From: Campylobacter blaseri
GTDB lineage: Bacteria > Campylobacterota > Campylobacteria > Campylobacterales > Campylobacteraceae
Assembly (NCBI RefSeq): GCF_013201895.1
Contig: NZ_CP053841.1
Location: 496,001-560,000, forward strand
DNA length: 64,000 nt
Direction: 5' to 3'
Shown: piece by piece, positions 47,286-56,474 of the stretch
Position numbering within the stretch: the first letter of the stretch is position 1
Layout of the letters: each line of letters opens with the position of its first letter
Program-made: the position numbers and the translations under genes
The notes under the pieces: generated by a model
Databases searched by the model: none
The model's input: the letters and a program-made list of their open reading frames with translations, nothing else
What the model was told of the DNA's origin: nothing

Positions 47286-47997
47286 TGAAATTTATCAAAT
47301 TTTAGATGAGATAGCGCCGTTTGAAGATCAAGAAGAGTGGGATAACTCAGGACTTCTTGTAGGCTCATTTGATGATGAATTTGATAGAGTTTATGCAAGT
47401 TTGGATTTAGATTCAAACTTGGTTGATAGCTTGGAAGAAAACTCGCTTATAATCACCCATCATCCACTTATTTTTAAAGGTTTAAAAAGAATTGATTACT
47501 CTAGATATCCATCAAATTTGATACAAAAACTTATAAAAAAAGATATAAAACTTATATCTATGCATACAAATTACGATAAGCATATCTTAAATAAATTTGT
47601 AGCAAAAGAGATTTTAAGATATGAAATAGTTAGCATAGATGATTTTTTAATCAATATGGAAGTTGATATGAGTTTTAATGAATTTGTAGATGATATAAAA
47701 AAGAAGTTAGATATCCCAAATCTTAGAGTTGTTAAGACAAAAGATAGAGTTAAAAGAGTTGCACTTTGCACAGGAAGTGGGATTAGCATGCTTGGGCATT
47801 TTGATGGAGATTGTTTTTTAACTGGAGATTTAAAGTATCACGAAGCCTTGGAAGCTATGGAAAATGGCATATCTTTAATAGATATAAATCACTTTGAAAG
47901 CGAGAGATATTTTGCAATCTCTTTAAAAGAAAATTTGAAAAAAAAGCAAATAGAAGTTATAATAACAAATTCAGTAAATCCATTTACACAAATTTAA
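47275..47997 (+). CDS. Nif3-like dinuclear metal centre protein
   Basis: A 240-residue NIF3 (DUF34/GTP cyclohydrolase I-like) protein. The family forms a hexameric ring with a two-metal site per subunit; biochemical function is still debated. Visible ligands: WDNSGLLVG (about 24-32), [12 protein letters not shown] (about 61-72, paired His), MHTNYD (about 99-104) and the late [10 protein letters not shown]-type segment ([11 protein letters not shown]), with DINHFESE. I favour GTG 47275, since AAAGGA (47261-47266) is spaced 8 bp from it, over ATG 47266. It sits in the conserved Campylobacter operon between glyQ and the zinc-ribbon gene. Confidence 0.85.
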   Translation: MKISEIYQILDEIAPFEDQEEWDNSGLLVGSFDDEFDRVYASLDLDSNLVDSLEENSLIITHHPLIFKGLKRIDYSRYPSNLIQKLIKKDIKLISMHTNYDKHILNKFVAKEILRYEIVSIDDFLINMEVDMSFNEFVDDIKKKLDIPNLRVVKTKDRVKRVALCTGSGISMLGHFDGDCFLTGDLKYHEALEAMENGISLIDINHFESERYFAISLKENLKKKQIEVIITNSVNPFTQI

Positions 47998-48006
47998 GGA
48001 ACATTT

Positions 48007-48720
48007 ATGAACAAAAATTTAGAACAATTAGTAGAACTCTCCGAATATGATAAAAGTATAGATAAATTTATACCACAAATAGAAGATATAGAAAAAGAGT
48101 TCAATAGCAAAAAAAATGAAATTAACTTAGTAGAAGAGCAAATTGCAACTGTATTAGAAGAAATAGAAGATGTAAAATCTCAAATTTCATCTACAAACAC
48201 CCATATAGCTGAATTTTCTGCAAAATTAAAAGATGCTGGTAAAAAAAGTGCATCTGTAAAGACAGAAAGAGAAGCAAAGGCTTTACAACTTGAAGAGAGC
48301 CTTGCAAAAGACCAATTAAGCGCAGCTAATGAAGATATCGTAAAACTTGAAAAGTCAATTGATTTTAAAGAGGGAATTTTAAAAGAGCTTAATGAGAAAA
48401 AAGTTGTCTTAGAGGCTGAACTTGAAAGCACAAAAGAGAAAACAGAAGCAAAGAGAGCCGAGATAGAAAAACTTAGAGATGAAGTTTGTGCAAACAAAGA
48501 TAAATTAGTTAAAAAAATGGATCACAAACTAATCTCATTTTATGAAAAGATTAGAAAATGGGCTGGAAATACAGCTGTAGTTAAAGTTAAAAAACAAGCT
48601 TGTTATGGTTGCTTTATGCGTATAAATGATAAAACTTTTATATCTGTTATAAAAGGCGATGATATAATTACTTGCCCGCATTGTGGTAGAATTCTTTATA
48701 AAGAGATTGATTCTGAGTGA
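48007..48720 (+). CDS. C4 zinc-ribbon coiled-coil protein
   Basis: A 237-residue protein of the CT398/FlgM-like C4-type zinc ribbon group. Residues about 1-190 are a long antiparallel coiled coil (Lys/Glu-rich, EKEFNSKKNEI and similar). The C-terminus has the zinc ribbon CYGCFMRIND near 200 and CPHCGRILY near 224. Proteins of this type bind nucleic acid or other proteins; a Helicobacter relative has been studied structurally. It overlaps waaA by 4 bp and lies 9 bp from Nif3. No enzyme activity is expected. Confidence 0.86.
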   Translation: MNKNLEQLVELSEYDKSIDKFIPQIEDIEKEFNSKKNEINLVEEQIATVLEEIEDVKSQISSTNTHIAEFSAKLKDAGKKSASVKTEREAKALQLEESLAKDQLSAANEDIVKLEKSIDFKEGILKELNEKKVVLEAELESTKEKTEAKRAEIEKLRDEVCANKDKLVKKMDHKLISFYEKIRKWAGNTAVVKVKKQACYGCFMRINDKTFISVIKGDDIITCPHCGRILYKEIDSE

Positions 48721-49847
48721 TATATAATCTTTTAAGTTTTATATTATGGCTAATCTCAATCCCATTTTTATTGATTTTAGCTTTTAAGGAAAAATATAAG
48801 CGTAGTATACCAGCACGCTTTTTTCTATTTAAAAATTCTAAATTAAAATCTTGTGATGTTCATTTTCATGCTTGTAGTTTAGGCGAAGTAGAGGCTATAT
48901 CATCTTTGGCTTTAAAATTTGATGATATAGCTATAACCACAGCAACTGCTACAGGTTTTAATAAGGCTAGTAGTATTACTAAAAATGTAAGATTTTTACC
49001 ATATGAGATGTTTTTACCATTGTGGCTTGAAAAATCAAAAGTTTTAGTTGTTTTTGAAGCAGAACTTTGGCTAAATTTAGTAAAATATGCTAAAAAAAAT
49101 GGATCTTATGTTATTTTATTAAATGCTAGGATAAATGATAAGTCATATAAAAGTTATAAAAAACTAAGCTTATATTATAAAAAAGTTTTTGAAAATGTAG
49201 ATTTAGTTTTAGCACAAAGCGAAGTAGATAGGCGAAGATTAGAAGAGTTGGGTGCAAAAAATATAAAAGTAGTTGGTAATATTAAAAGTGCAAATTTTAA
49301 ACCAGCTTCAAAAGATTACTCTAAGTTTAATAAAAAATTTATAGTCATAGCAAGCACACATGAGGGTGAAGAAGAGCTTATATTAAAAAATCTAAATCCA
49401 AATAAAGAGCAAAAGTTTCTACTTGCACCAAGACATCCTGAAAGATTTGAAAAAGTTGGCGGAATTTGCAAAGCATTTTGTGGTAAGCATAATCTTAGCT
49501 TTGAGAGATTTTCAGAAAATAAAGATTTAAGTTCTGATTTTATATTGCTTGATACATTAGGAGAACTTATAAATTTTTATAAGATTGCAGATGTTGTTAT
49601 ATTAGGAGGCGGTTTTATAAAAGGGATTGGTGGACATAACCCAGTAGAAATAGCACAATTTAACACTCCTATAATAAATGGAGAGTATTTTCATAATCAA
49701 AAAGTTCTTTTTGGTTTGATAGATGGAGTAAATTTTAGTGATTTATCAAATTTAAATGAACTTTTGAGCAAGAATTTAACAAAAACAAAGATAAAACAAA
49801 CCTATAAAATAAAAGAGATAGAAAACATAATCAAGGAAAAAATTTGA
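48717..49847 (+). CDS. waaA: 3-deoxy-D-manno-octulosonic acid transferase
   Basis: WaaA (KdtA) attaches Kdo to lipid A, the first inner-core step of LOS. The 376 residues have an N-terminal membrane helix (about 3-25) and a GT-B fold. The N-terminal HFHACSLGEVEAI (about 48-60) with the catalytic Glu and the nucleotide-binding half with PRHPERFEKV (about 239-248) and GGGFIKGIGGHNPVEIA (here split, about 296-312) are characteristic. GTG 48717 overlaps the previous stop. It fits with lptD (3821) as part of LOS build and export. A 4-bp overlap links it to the RluA gene. Confidence 0.95.
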   Translation: MIYNLLSFILWLISIPFLLILAFKEKYKRSIPARFFLFKNSKLKSCDVHFHACSLGEVEAISSLALKFDDIAITTATATGFNKASSITKNVRFLPYEMFLPLWLEKSKVLVVFEAELWLNLVKYAKKNGSYVILLNARINDKSYKSYKKLSLYYKKVFENVDLVLAQSEVDRRRLEELGAKNIKVVGNIKSANFKPASKDYSKFNKKFIVIASTHEGEEELILKNLNPNKEQKFLLAPRHPERFEKVGGICKAFCGKHNLSFERFSENKDLSSDFILLDTLGELINFYKIADVVILGGGFIKGIGGHNPVEIAQFNTPIINGEYFHNQKVLFGLIDGVNFSDLSNLNELLSKNLTKTKIKQTYKIKEIENIIKEKI

Positions 49848-50596
49848 CAAAAGAAAAAGCATATAAACTTTTAGCAGTTCAAGAGGGAATTTCAAACAAT
49901 GAAGCTAAAAATTTAATAGACAATGGGCAGGTTTTTGCACATGATAAAAAGATATTAATAGCAAGGGGATTAATCTCTTCAAAAACTACATTTAAGGTTT
50001 TAAAAACTAAAGAGCCAAAAGTTATATTTGAAGATGATAATATAGTAGCTATAAATAAACCACAATTTACAACAAGCGAACAGATAGCTAAAAAATTTAA
50101 ATTTGAGCTTTTAAACAGGCTAGATAAAGATACAAGCGGAGTTATACTTCTTATCAAAAACAAAGAATTTCAAGAAAAAGCAATAGAGGAATTTAAGCAT
50201 TTAAGAGTTAAAAAAATATATGTTGCTATGGTTGATGGCATTGTAAGCGAAGAGATCATCATAGATGAGCCAATCATAACTTTAAAAACAAAAGGTGGTG
50301 CTTTTTCTAAAATATCTAAGCAAGGAAAAAACGCTATAACAAAGGTTGAGCCACTTATGATAAGTGGTAAAAAAAGCATCGTAAAAGTTACAATACAAAC
50401 AGGCAGAACTCATCAGATAAGAGTTCATTTAGCAAGCATTAATCACCCTATAGTTGGTGATGAAAAATATGGAAAAGGTAGCTCAAAAAGACTATTTTTA
50501 CACTCTTATGAGACTGAAATTTTAGGTTATAAATTTAGAGCAAATTTAGATAATAGTTTTCATGCTTTTGGTTTTGAAATTCCAAAAGATATCTAA
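49844..50596 (+). CDS. RluA-family rRNA/tRNA pseudouridine synthase
   Basis: A 250-residue pseudouridine synthase. An S4-like RNA-binding segment lies at the N-terminus (about 5-50). The catalytic motif RLDKDTSGVILL holds the nucleophile Asp (about residue 90), followed by GRTHQIRVHLASINHPIVGD (about 187-206). It modifies uridine in 23S rRNA or tRNA; which position cannot be told. It keeps the place of Cj0708-like genes between waaA and ffh in Campylobacter. It overlaps waaA by 4 bp. Confidence 0.88.
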   Translation: MTKEKAYKLLAVQEGISNNEAKNLIDNGQVFAHDKKILIARGLISSKTTFKVLKTKEPKVIFEDDNIVAINKPQFTTSEQIAKKFKFELLNRLDKDTSGVILLIKNKEFQEKAIEEFKHLRVKKIYVAMVDGIVSEEIIIDEPIITLKTKGGAFSKISKQGKNAITKVEPLMISGKKSIVKVTIQTGRTHQIRVHLASINHPIVGDEKYGKGSSKRLFLHSYETEILGYKFRANLDNSFHAFGFEIPKDI

Positions 50597-50672
50597 ATTT
50601 AAAGATATTTAAGCAAAAAAATAGTAAAATGAGCCCTTTAATTATAAAAGTTGAAAATAAAAAGGTAGAGAT

Positions 50673-52007
50673 GTGTTTGAACAAATAAGTGAATCGTTTA
50701 GATCAGCAGTAAATAAATTAAAAATAATTGATGATGAAAAAGCACTAAAAAATGCTTTAGATACACTCAAAAAAGCACTATTAAAATCAGATGTTCACCA
50801 CAAAGTTACCAAAGAGCTATTAAGCCTTATAGAGACAGATGTAAAAAGTGGCACTATAGGTCAAAAGCAGTTTTTAGATGCTATAAAGAAAAATCTAACA
50901 GATGTTTTAACAGCACCAGGAAATCAAGGTTTTGTTTTTGCTAGTAAGCCACCGACAGTAGTTTTAATGGCAGGACTTCAAGGTAGTGGTAAAACAACTA
51001 CAACAGTGAAGCTTGCAAACTATTTAAAACTTAGAAAAAAGAAAGTTTTAATAGCAGCTTGTGACCTGCAAAGACTTGCTGCAGTAGAGCAACTAAAGCA
51101 ACTATGCGAAGCAAACGAGCTTGATTTATACTATATAGAAGATGAAACAAATCCTATAAAAGTTGCAAAAAATGCATTAGAAAAGGCTAAAAAAGAGCTA
51201 TATGATGTTTTATTGGTTGACACTGCTGGGCGTTTGGCAATAGATGAAGAGCTTATGGAAGAGATTAAAAATGTAAAAAACACTATCAATCCAGATGAAA
51301 TTTTCTATGTAGCTGATGCTATGAGTGGACAAGATGGTGTAAGAAGTGCAAGCACTTTTAACGACGCTTTATCCATAACAGGTGTTATATTAAGTAAATT
51401 TGATGCTGATACAAAAGGCGGTGTTGCTTTAGGTATTGCAAAGCAAATTGGAATTCCTTTAAGATTTATAGGAACAGGTGAAAAGTCAAGTAATATTGAA
51501 GGGTTTATACCAGATAGAATTGTTGGTAGAATTATGGGCGAGGGTGACCTTGCAACACTAGTTGAAAAAACAAATGCAATTTTTGATGAAAAAGATGTAA
51601 AAGATATAACCAAAAAAATTAAAAAAGGTAAATTTACATTTACTGATTTTTTAAATCAACTTGAGAGTGTTAAAAAACTTGGAAATATGAAAAATCTTAT
51701 AGGAATGATTCCTGGTATGGGAAATATGGCTAGCAAGATTGGCGATATGGATTTAGAAAATTCAAAAGAAATTTTGCATATTAAAGCTATGATTAACTCA
51801 ATGACTCCAAAAGAGAGAGAAAACCCCGAGCTTTTAAATAACTCAAGAAAAAGAAGACTAGCACAAGGGGCTGGACTTGAACAAGTTGAGGTTAATAGAT
51901 TTATAAAGCAGTTTAGCAATGCTTCAAAATTAGCTAAAAAGTTTTCAAATAAAGGCGCTATGAAAAACATGGCAAACATGATGAAAAACAATCAAATTCC
52001 TAGGTAA
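50673..52007 (+). CDS. ffh: signal recognition particle protein Ffh
   Basis: Ffh binds signal sequences and, with 4.5S RNA and FtsY, brings membrane proteins to the translocon. The 444 residues show the N-domain helices (1-90), the G domain with P-loop GLQGSGKTTTTVKL (about 106-119), DTAGR (about 190) and TKGGVALG, and the Met-rich M domain from about 300 (IGMIPGMGNMASKIGDM). The start is GTG 50673 with AAAGGTAGAG upstream. A TATAAT promoter at 52042 separates it from rpsP. No ffs RNA was seen here. Confidence 0.97.
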   Translation: MFEQISESFRSAVNKLKIIDDEKALKNALDTLKKALLKSDVHHKVTKELLSLIETDVKSGTIGQKQFLDAIKKNLTDVLTAPGNQGFVFASKPPTVVLMAGLQGSGKTTTTVKLANYLKLRKKKVLIAACDLQRLAAVEQLKQLCEANELDLYYIEDETNPIKVAKNALEKAKKELYDVLLVDTAGRLAIDEELMEEIKNVKNTINPDEIFYVADAMSGQDGVRSASTFNDALSITGVILSKFDADTKGGVALGIAKQIGIPLRFIGTGEKSSNIEGFIPDRIVGRIMGEGDLATLVEKTNAIFDEKDVKDITKKIKKGKFTFTDFLNQLESVKKLGNMKNLIGMIPGMGNMASKIGDMDLENSKEILHIKAMINSMTPKERENPELLNNSRKRRLAQGAGLEQVEVNRFIKQFSNASKLAKKFSNKGAMKNMANMMKNNQIPR

Positions 52008-52041
52008 TGCTTAGGATTTTATTATGAGTAAAGCACTTACT

Positions 52042-52047
52042 TATAAT
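52042..52047 (+). promoter_or_regulatory. -10 box of the rpsP operon
   Basis: TATAAT 32 bp upstream of the rpsP start, between ffh and rpsP. It would boost the ribosomal-protein genes independently of ffh. Confidence 0.5.
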
Positions 52048-52078
52048 AAAGTTTTATTTAAAATCACAAGGAGAAACA

Positions 52079-52309
52079 ATGGCAACGGTTATTAGACTAA
52101 ACAGAGTAGGTAGAAAAAAGAGACCTTTTTATCGTATCGTAGTAACGGATAGTAGAAAAAGAAGAGACGGTGGTTATATAGAAAACATTGGTTATTACAA
52201 CCCAATGACAGAACCTGAAGTTATCAAATTTGACGCTGAAAGACTTGCTTACTGGAAAAGCGTAGGTGCTAAACTTAGCGATAGAGTTGAAAAGATTACT
52301 AGTAAATAA
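52079..52309 (+). CDS. rpsP: 30S ribosomal protein S16
   Basis: The 76-residue S16 stabilises the 30S subunit. The opening [20 protein letters not shown] (3-22) and the [12 protein letters not shown] stretch are unmistakable. AAGGAG precedes the ATG. It heads the rpsP-khpA-rimM-trmD-rplS cluster, a conserved bacterial order; khpA starts one base after its stop. Confidence 0.98.
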   Translation: MATVIRLNRVGRKKRPFYRIVVTDSRKRRDGGYIENIGYYNPMTEPEVIKFDAERLAYWKSVGAKLSDRVEKITSK

Positions 52310-52310
52310 T

Positions 52311-52556
52311 ATGATAAAAGAATTTTTAAAACAATATGCAATGCTTATTGCAGAGTATCCAGAAAAAGTAACCATAGAAGAGATACAACACGAAGATAAT
52401 TTTGTTGAGATTATCATAACAGCTGACAAATCAGATACAGGTAAACTTATAGGCAGAGATGGCAGAATCATAAACGCTATAAAAACAGTTATATCTGCTT
52501 ATAAAAGTAAAAATAAAACTTCATATAAAGTTAACATAAAAGCTCTAGAGGAATAG
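52311..52556 (+). CDS. khpA: KH-domain RNA-binding protein (KhpA type)
   Basis: An 81-residue single KH-domain protein. The GXXG loop is LIGRDGRIINAIKTVI (about 45-60). KhpA-type proteins bind RNA, sometimes with KhpB, and affect small RNAs or cell division in other bacteria; the job here is not known. The frame opens earlier at 52266 inside rpsP, but ATG 52311 right after the rpsP stop gives the standard length. It is spaced zero bases from rimM (52557), so coupled translation is likely. Confidence 0.88.
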   Translation: MIKEFLKQYAMLIAEYPEKVTIEEIQHEDNFVEIIITADKSDTGKLIGRDGRIINAIKTVISAYKSKNKTSYKVNIKALEE

Positions 52557-53084
52557 ATGGAAAAGCTTCTTGAAGTAGCAGTTATAGGCAAAACTATAGG
52601 CCTTAAAGGAGCTTTAAAACTTCATAATAAAAGCGACTTTGTTTCACAATTTAAAAAAGGTAAAATATTTTTTTTAAAAGATGAAACGAAGTTAGAAATT
52701 TTAAGTGTAAATATGTCAAATTTATCTGTTATATTTAAAGGCTATGAAGATATAAACTTAGCCCAAAATTTAGTAAACAAGAAACTATATCAAAGTATTG
52801 AAAACACAAGAAAAAGTTGCAAACTAGATAAAGATGAGTTTTTTTATTTTGATATAATTGGTCTTGAAGTTTATGAAGATGACCATAAATTAGGTAGAGT
52901 TGATGATATTTTAGAAGTTGGCGGAAGCTATCTTTTTGAGATAAAAACAGACGAAGATTTTATTAAAAAAGAATTTAGTGATATTTTTTATATACCATAC
53001 ATTGATAATTATATAGAAAAAATTTCCATAGAAGATGGGAAAATTTATAGCAAAAACGCTATTTTGTTATTAGAAAATTCATGA
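52557..53084 (+). CDS. rimM: ribosome maturation factor RimM
   Basis: RimM binds S19 and helps assemble the 30S head. The 175 residues contain the N-terminal [18 protein letters not shown] (about 11-28) and the PRC-barrel part with [20 protein letters not shown] (about 99-118) and [13 protein letters not shown]. It overlaps trmD by 4 bp and keeps the standard order rimM-trmD-rplS. Confidence 0.95.
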   Translation: MEKLLEVAVIGKTIGLKGALKLHNKSDFVSQFKKGKIFFLKDETKLEILSVNMSNLSVIFKGYEDINLAQNLVNKKLYQSIENTRKSCKLDKDEFFYFDIIGLEVYEDDHKLGRVDDILEVGGSYLFEIKTDEDFIKKEFSDIFYIPYIDNYIEKISIEDGKIYSKNAILLLENS

Positions 53085-53803
53085 AATTTACATTCATAAC
53101 TCTTTTTGAAAATTTAGTTAAGCCATATTTTAATGACTCTATTTTAAAAAGAGCAGTTGATTCTAAATTAATAGATGTTGAGTTTATAAATCCGCGAGAT
53201 TATAGCGAAGATAGGCATAAAAAAGTAGATGACTATATGATAGGTGGTGGAGCTGGGCTTTTAATAAATGCTAGCACAATTGAAAGCTCAATTTTAAAAG
53301 CAAAAGAAAAAAATCCAAACTTACATATAGTATATCTTACTCCAGCTGGAAAGAAATTTACCCAAAATGATGCCAAAAGATTATCAACCAAAAAAGAGAT
53401 AGTGTTTATCTGTGGTAGATATGAGGGTGTTGATGAAAGAGTGGTTGAGCAATATGCAAATGAGGTTTTTTGCATAGGTGATTTTGTCTTAACAGGTGGA
53501 GAGCTTGGAGCACTTTGTTTGTGTGATGCCATAAGCAGGAACATTGAAGGTGTATTAGGAAATAGCCAATCTTTAGAAATTGAGAGTTTTGAAGATGGGA
53601 TTTTAGAGGCGCCATCTTTTACAAAGCCAAATATTTTTAATAATTCTTATGTGCCTTCAGAGTTTTTAAAGGGTAATCATGGTAGAATACAAGCTTTAAA
53701 AAATAATATGGCGATTTTAAGAACAAAATTTTTTCGTCCAGATTTATATCTCAGATTAAATAGCCAAAACAAAAGGAAAAAAAATGAGAAACAAGTACAT
53801 TGA
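53081..53803 (+). CDS. trmD: tRNA (guanine-N1)-methyltransferase
   Basis: TrmD methylates G37 of tRNA to keep the reading frame. The 240 residues have the knotted SPOUT fold: [13 protein letters not shown] (about 50-62), [10 protein letters not shown] (about 87-96), [15 protein letters not shown] (about 109-123) and the knot segment [13 protein letters not shown] (about 132-144). The end overlaps rplS by 20 bp, a larger overlap than usual. Confidence 0.97.
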   Translation: MKFTFITLFENLVKPYFNDSILKRAVDSKLIDVEFINPRDYSEDRHKKVDDYMIGGGAGLLINASTIESSILKAKEKNPNLHIVYLTPAGKKFTQNDAKRLSTKKEIVFICGRYEGVDERVVEQYANEVFCIGDFVLTGGELGALCLCDAISRNIEGVLGNSQSLEIESFEDGILEAPSFTKPNIFNNSYVPSEFLKGNHGRIQALKNNMAILRTKFFRPDLYLRLNSQNKRKKNEKQVH

Positions 53804-54140
53804 AGCGTTTGAAAACGCACAAATTAGTGAAAAAAGTATTCCAGATTTTCGTGCAGGTGATACTTTAAGAGTCGCTGTTAAAATTCAAGAAGGTGACAAA
53901 AGCAGAATTCAAAATTTTGAAGGTGTTTGTATTTCTAGAAGAGGAACAGGAACAGGCGAGAGTTTTATAGTTAGAAAAATTGGTGCTAATAGTGTAGGTG
54001 TTGAGAGAATCTTCCCTATTTATAGTGATAGTATAGAAGAGATAAAAGTTCTAAGACATGGTCGCGTAAGAAGAGCTAAGCTATTTTATCTTAGAGATAG
54101 ACGTGGTAAAGCTGCTAAAATTAGAGAACTTAGAAAATAA
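53784..54140 (+). CDS. rplS: 50S ribosomal protein L19
   Basis: L19 lies at the 30S-50S interface. The 118 residues show the core [18 protein letters not shown] (about 23-40), [16 protein letters not shown] (about 41-56) and the conserved tail [26 protein letters not shown] precedes the ATG within trmD. It ends the cluster; a terminator follows immediately. Confidence 0.98.
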   Translation: MRNKYIEAFENAQISEKSIPDFRAGDTLRVAVKIQEGDKSRIQNFEGVCISRRGTGTGESFIVRKIGANSVGVERIFPIYSDSIEEIKVLRHGRVRRAKLFYLRDRRGKAAKIRELRK

Positions 54141-54160
54141 AAAGGGGCTTATCCCTTTTT
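54139..54160 (+). terminator. terminator of the rpsP-rplS operon
   Basis: AAAAAGGG (54139-54146) with CCCTTTTT (54153-54160), 6-nt loop, directly at the rplS stop. The T-rich arm doubles as the T-run. Confidence 0.85.
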
Positions 54161-54167
54161 ATAGCTT

Positions 54168-54176
54168 TGCTATAAT
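54168..54176 (+). promoter_or_regulatory. extended -10 promoter of the MoxR/Bat operon
   Basis: TGCTATAAT (54168-54176 in TTTGCTATAAT): an extended -10 box 115 bp before the moxR start. No -35 is needed for such promoters. A second TATAAT-like stretch at about 54260 may also be used. Confidence 0.55.
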
Positions 54177-54290
54177 TATTATACTTAATTTTATTACAAA
54201 TTTAAATTTCAAAATATCAAACTATCAGCATTTATATAATTCTATTAACCAATAAATTGTATAATAAATAACAAATTTATAAGGTTAATT

Positions 54291-55238
54291 ATGAATAAAA
54301 CTATACAAAGAATAAAAACAGAGATTAAAAAAATAGTCGTTGGGCAAGATGAGCTTATAGACTCACTTTTAATAGGTCTAATTTCAAATGGTCATATTTT
54401 AGTTGAAGGTGTTCCAGGTCTTGCAAAAACAACTGCTATAAATGCTCTATCAAAGAGTTTGGGTATTGATTTTAAAAGAGTTCAATTTACTCCTGATTTA
54501 CTTCCAAGTGATATTACAGGTACTGAAATTTACAATATTAAAACAGGCGAGTTTAGTTTTAAAAAAGGTCCAGCTTTTACAAATCTTTTGTTAGCAGATG
54601 AAATAAACAGAGCTCCTTCAAAAGTTCAATCAGCCTTGCTTGAGGTTATGCAAGAAAGACAAATTACTATTGGTGATGAAACTTTTAAAGTAGATGAGCC
54701 TTTTTTGGTTATGGCAACACAAAACCCAATAGAACAAGAGGGTGCTTATAGTCTTCCTGAGGCACAACTTGATAGGTTTATGATGAAGGTTTTAGTTGAT
54801 TATAATACCTTCGATGAAGAGTTAGAAATTATAGAAAGAGTTGCATTAAAAGGGTTTGAAGAGGTTCAAAAAGTAGCTGATTCTAAGGATATATTAAAGT
54901 TAAGAGAAGAAGTTAAAAAAGTTCACATAGATGAAGAGGTTAAAAAATATATGGTTAAAATAGTTCATGCAACAAGAGAGCCAGAACTATATGAGATACC
55001 AGATATATCACAATACATTGAATTTGGTGTAAGTCCTAGAGCGAGTATCGATCTTCTTAAATCAAGCCTTGCTTATGCGTTTATAAATGGAAAAGATTAT
55101 GTTACTCCTTTAGATATTGCAAATGTAGTAAAGGGTGTTTTAAGACATAGACTTACTTTAAATTATAAAGCAAAAGCAAACGGTATAACTCCTGATAATA
55201 TAGTTGAAAAGATTATTGAAACTATAAAGGCACCTTAA
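54291..55238 (+). CDS. MoxR-type AAA+ ATPase
   Basis: A 315-residue chaperone-like ATPase. Walker A is GVPGLAKTT (residues 40-48), Walker B LLADEINRAPSKVQSALLE (about 101-119), with the sensor segment MATQNPIEQEGAYSLPEAQLD (in two parts, about 141-161) and the arginine finger region. MoxR proteins act with VWA-domain partners to mature or activate envelope complexes, and the next five genes are exactly such partners. It begins the six-gene operon and is 3 bp from the DUF58 gene. Confidence 0.92.
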   Translation: MNKTIQRIKTEIKKIVVGQDELIDSLLIGLISNGHILVEGVPGLAKTTAINALSKSLGIDFKRVQFTPDLLPSDITGTEIYNIKTGEFSFKKGPAFTNLLLADEINRAPSKVQSALLEVMQERQITIGDETFKVDEPFLVMATQNPIEQEGAYSLPEAQLDRFMMKVLVDYNTFDEELEIIERVALKGFEEVQKVADSKDILKLREEVKKVHIDEEVKKYMVKIVHATREPELYEIPDISQYIEFGVSPRASIDLLKSSLAYAFINGKDYVTPLDIANVVKGVLRHRLTLNYKAKANGITPDNIVEKIIETIKAP

Positions 55239-55241
55239 TCT

Positions 55242-56066
55242 ATGCAAAGAGCAAAAGAGATTTTTTTTAAAGCTAAAAAAGATATATATAATCAAAATTT
55301 TGGAAATATGCAAAGCCCTATAAAAGGGGACGGACTTGATTTCAAAGAGATTAAAGATTATATAGATGAGGATTTAAAAAAAATAAATTGGAAAGCCACA
55401 GCTAAAAGTGGAGCTATAAAAGCCAATGTTTTTAATGAGACAAGGCAGATAAATATAGTTGTAGTTTTAATGCTTAGTGGTAGTTTAAAATTTGGCTCAG
55501 TTAGGCTAAAGCGTGATCTTGCGACTGAAATTTTTGCTCTTTTGTCTTTAGCGGCAGTTGAGAGTAAAAATCTGCTTTATCCGATTATTTTTAGTGATAA
55601 ATTAGAAAAGTTTTATCCAGCTTTAAAGAGCCAAGATGGCGTATATCAAGCTATAGAAGACTCTTTAAATATTGATGTTTTAGGTAAAGATGTTGATTAT
55701 AAAAATCTATGTGATACCATAAACTCAACAATTAGAAGAAAATCAGCCATCTTTATAATAAGTGATTTTTTAAAAGAACCAGATTTTACAGATATTGCTT
55801 ATTATAATGATGTTTATTCTATAATAATTAGAGACAAGATAGAAGAAGAGTTAAAATTTGATAGTGATATGGATTTAATAAATCCTGTAAAATTAGATAA
55901 ATTCGAACTTCATCTAGATAAAAGTGTAGTGGAAAGATATAAAGAGCTTTTAAAAGAGCATGATAGAAAAGTTAAAAATCATTTCTTAGAAAATAGAATT
56001 TTTTCAGATAAAATATATACAGACGATGAAGTTTTACCAAAACTTATAAAAATTACAAGGTCATAA
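55242..56066 (+). CDS. DUF58 domain protein
   Basis: A 274-residue protein with the DUF58 core: PIKGDGLDFKEIKDYIDEDL (about 26-45) then INWKATAKSG, the usual conserved R/E-rich opening. A vWA-like fold follows (about 70-210), with the beta-strand NIVVVLMLSGSL (about 70-81) holding a degenerate MIDAS. In other bacteria DUF58 proteins sit right after MoxR and bind it; the same is inferred here. No membrane helix is seen. It ends directly at the next start. Confidence 0.85.
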   Translation: MQRAKEIFFKAKKDIYNQNFGNMQSPIKGDGLDFKEIKDYIDEDLKKINWKATAKSGAIKANVFNETRQINIVVVLMLSGSLKFGSVRLKRDLATEIFALLSLAAVESKNLLYPIIFSDKLEKFYPALKSQDGVYQAIEDSLNIDVLGKDVDYKNLCDTINSTIRRKSAIFIISDFLKEPDFTDIAYYNDVYSIIIRDKIEEELKFDSDMDLINPVKLDKFELHLDKSVVERYKELLKEHDRKVKNHFLENRIFSDKIYTDDEVLPKLIKITRS

Positions 56067-56474
56067 ATGGATAAGTTAAAAGATATAAAAGATATTGTAG
56101 ATATTAATAGTTTTGGATTGCTTACAAATTTACCTTTTAATTTTTTCTTCTCCATTTTACTTGCCATATCTTTGTCTGTTTTAATGATATTTTTAATATA
56201 CGATTTTTTAAGTAAAAATAGCAAAAAAAGATTTTTTAAGACACAAAAAGAGCTAGCATATGAGAGTTTAAAGAACATAGATTATAGCAATACAAAAGAT
56301 ATAGTTTATAAATTTAGTCAAAACTATCTCTATTTTATAGATCATAAAAACACAAAACCACTTCAAATGCTAGAGTTAAATCTTTATAAATATAAATATA
56401 AAAAAGATATAGATGAGATAGATGAAGAGTTGAAAAAAGAGATTAAAGAATTTGTAAAAGGGATAAAATGTTAA
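56067..56474 (+). CDS. small membrane protein of the Bat operon
   Basis: A 135-residue protein with one membrane helix (about 28-47, FFFSILLAISLSVLMIFLIY) and a Lys/Glu-rich cytoplasmic part of about 85 residues. The position between DUF58 and the first VWA gene, and the opening LKDIKDIVDINSFG, recall the DUF4381 proteins of such operons, but similarity is weak. It overlaps the next gene by 7 bp. Probably a structural partner; nothing catalytic is seen. Confidence 0.68.
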   Translation: MDKLKDIKDIVDINSFGLLTNLPFNFFFSILLAISLSVLMIFLIYDFLSKNSKKRFFKTQKELAYESLKNIDYSNTKDIVYKFSQNYLYFIDHKNTKPLQMLELNLYKYKYKKDIDEIDEELKKEIKEFVKGIKC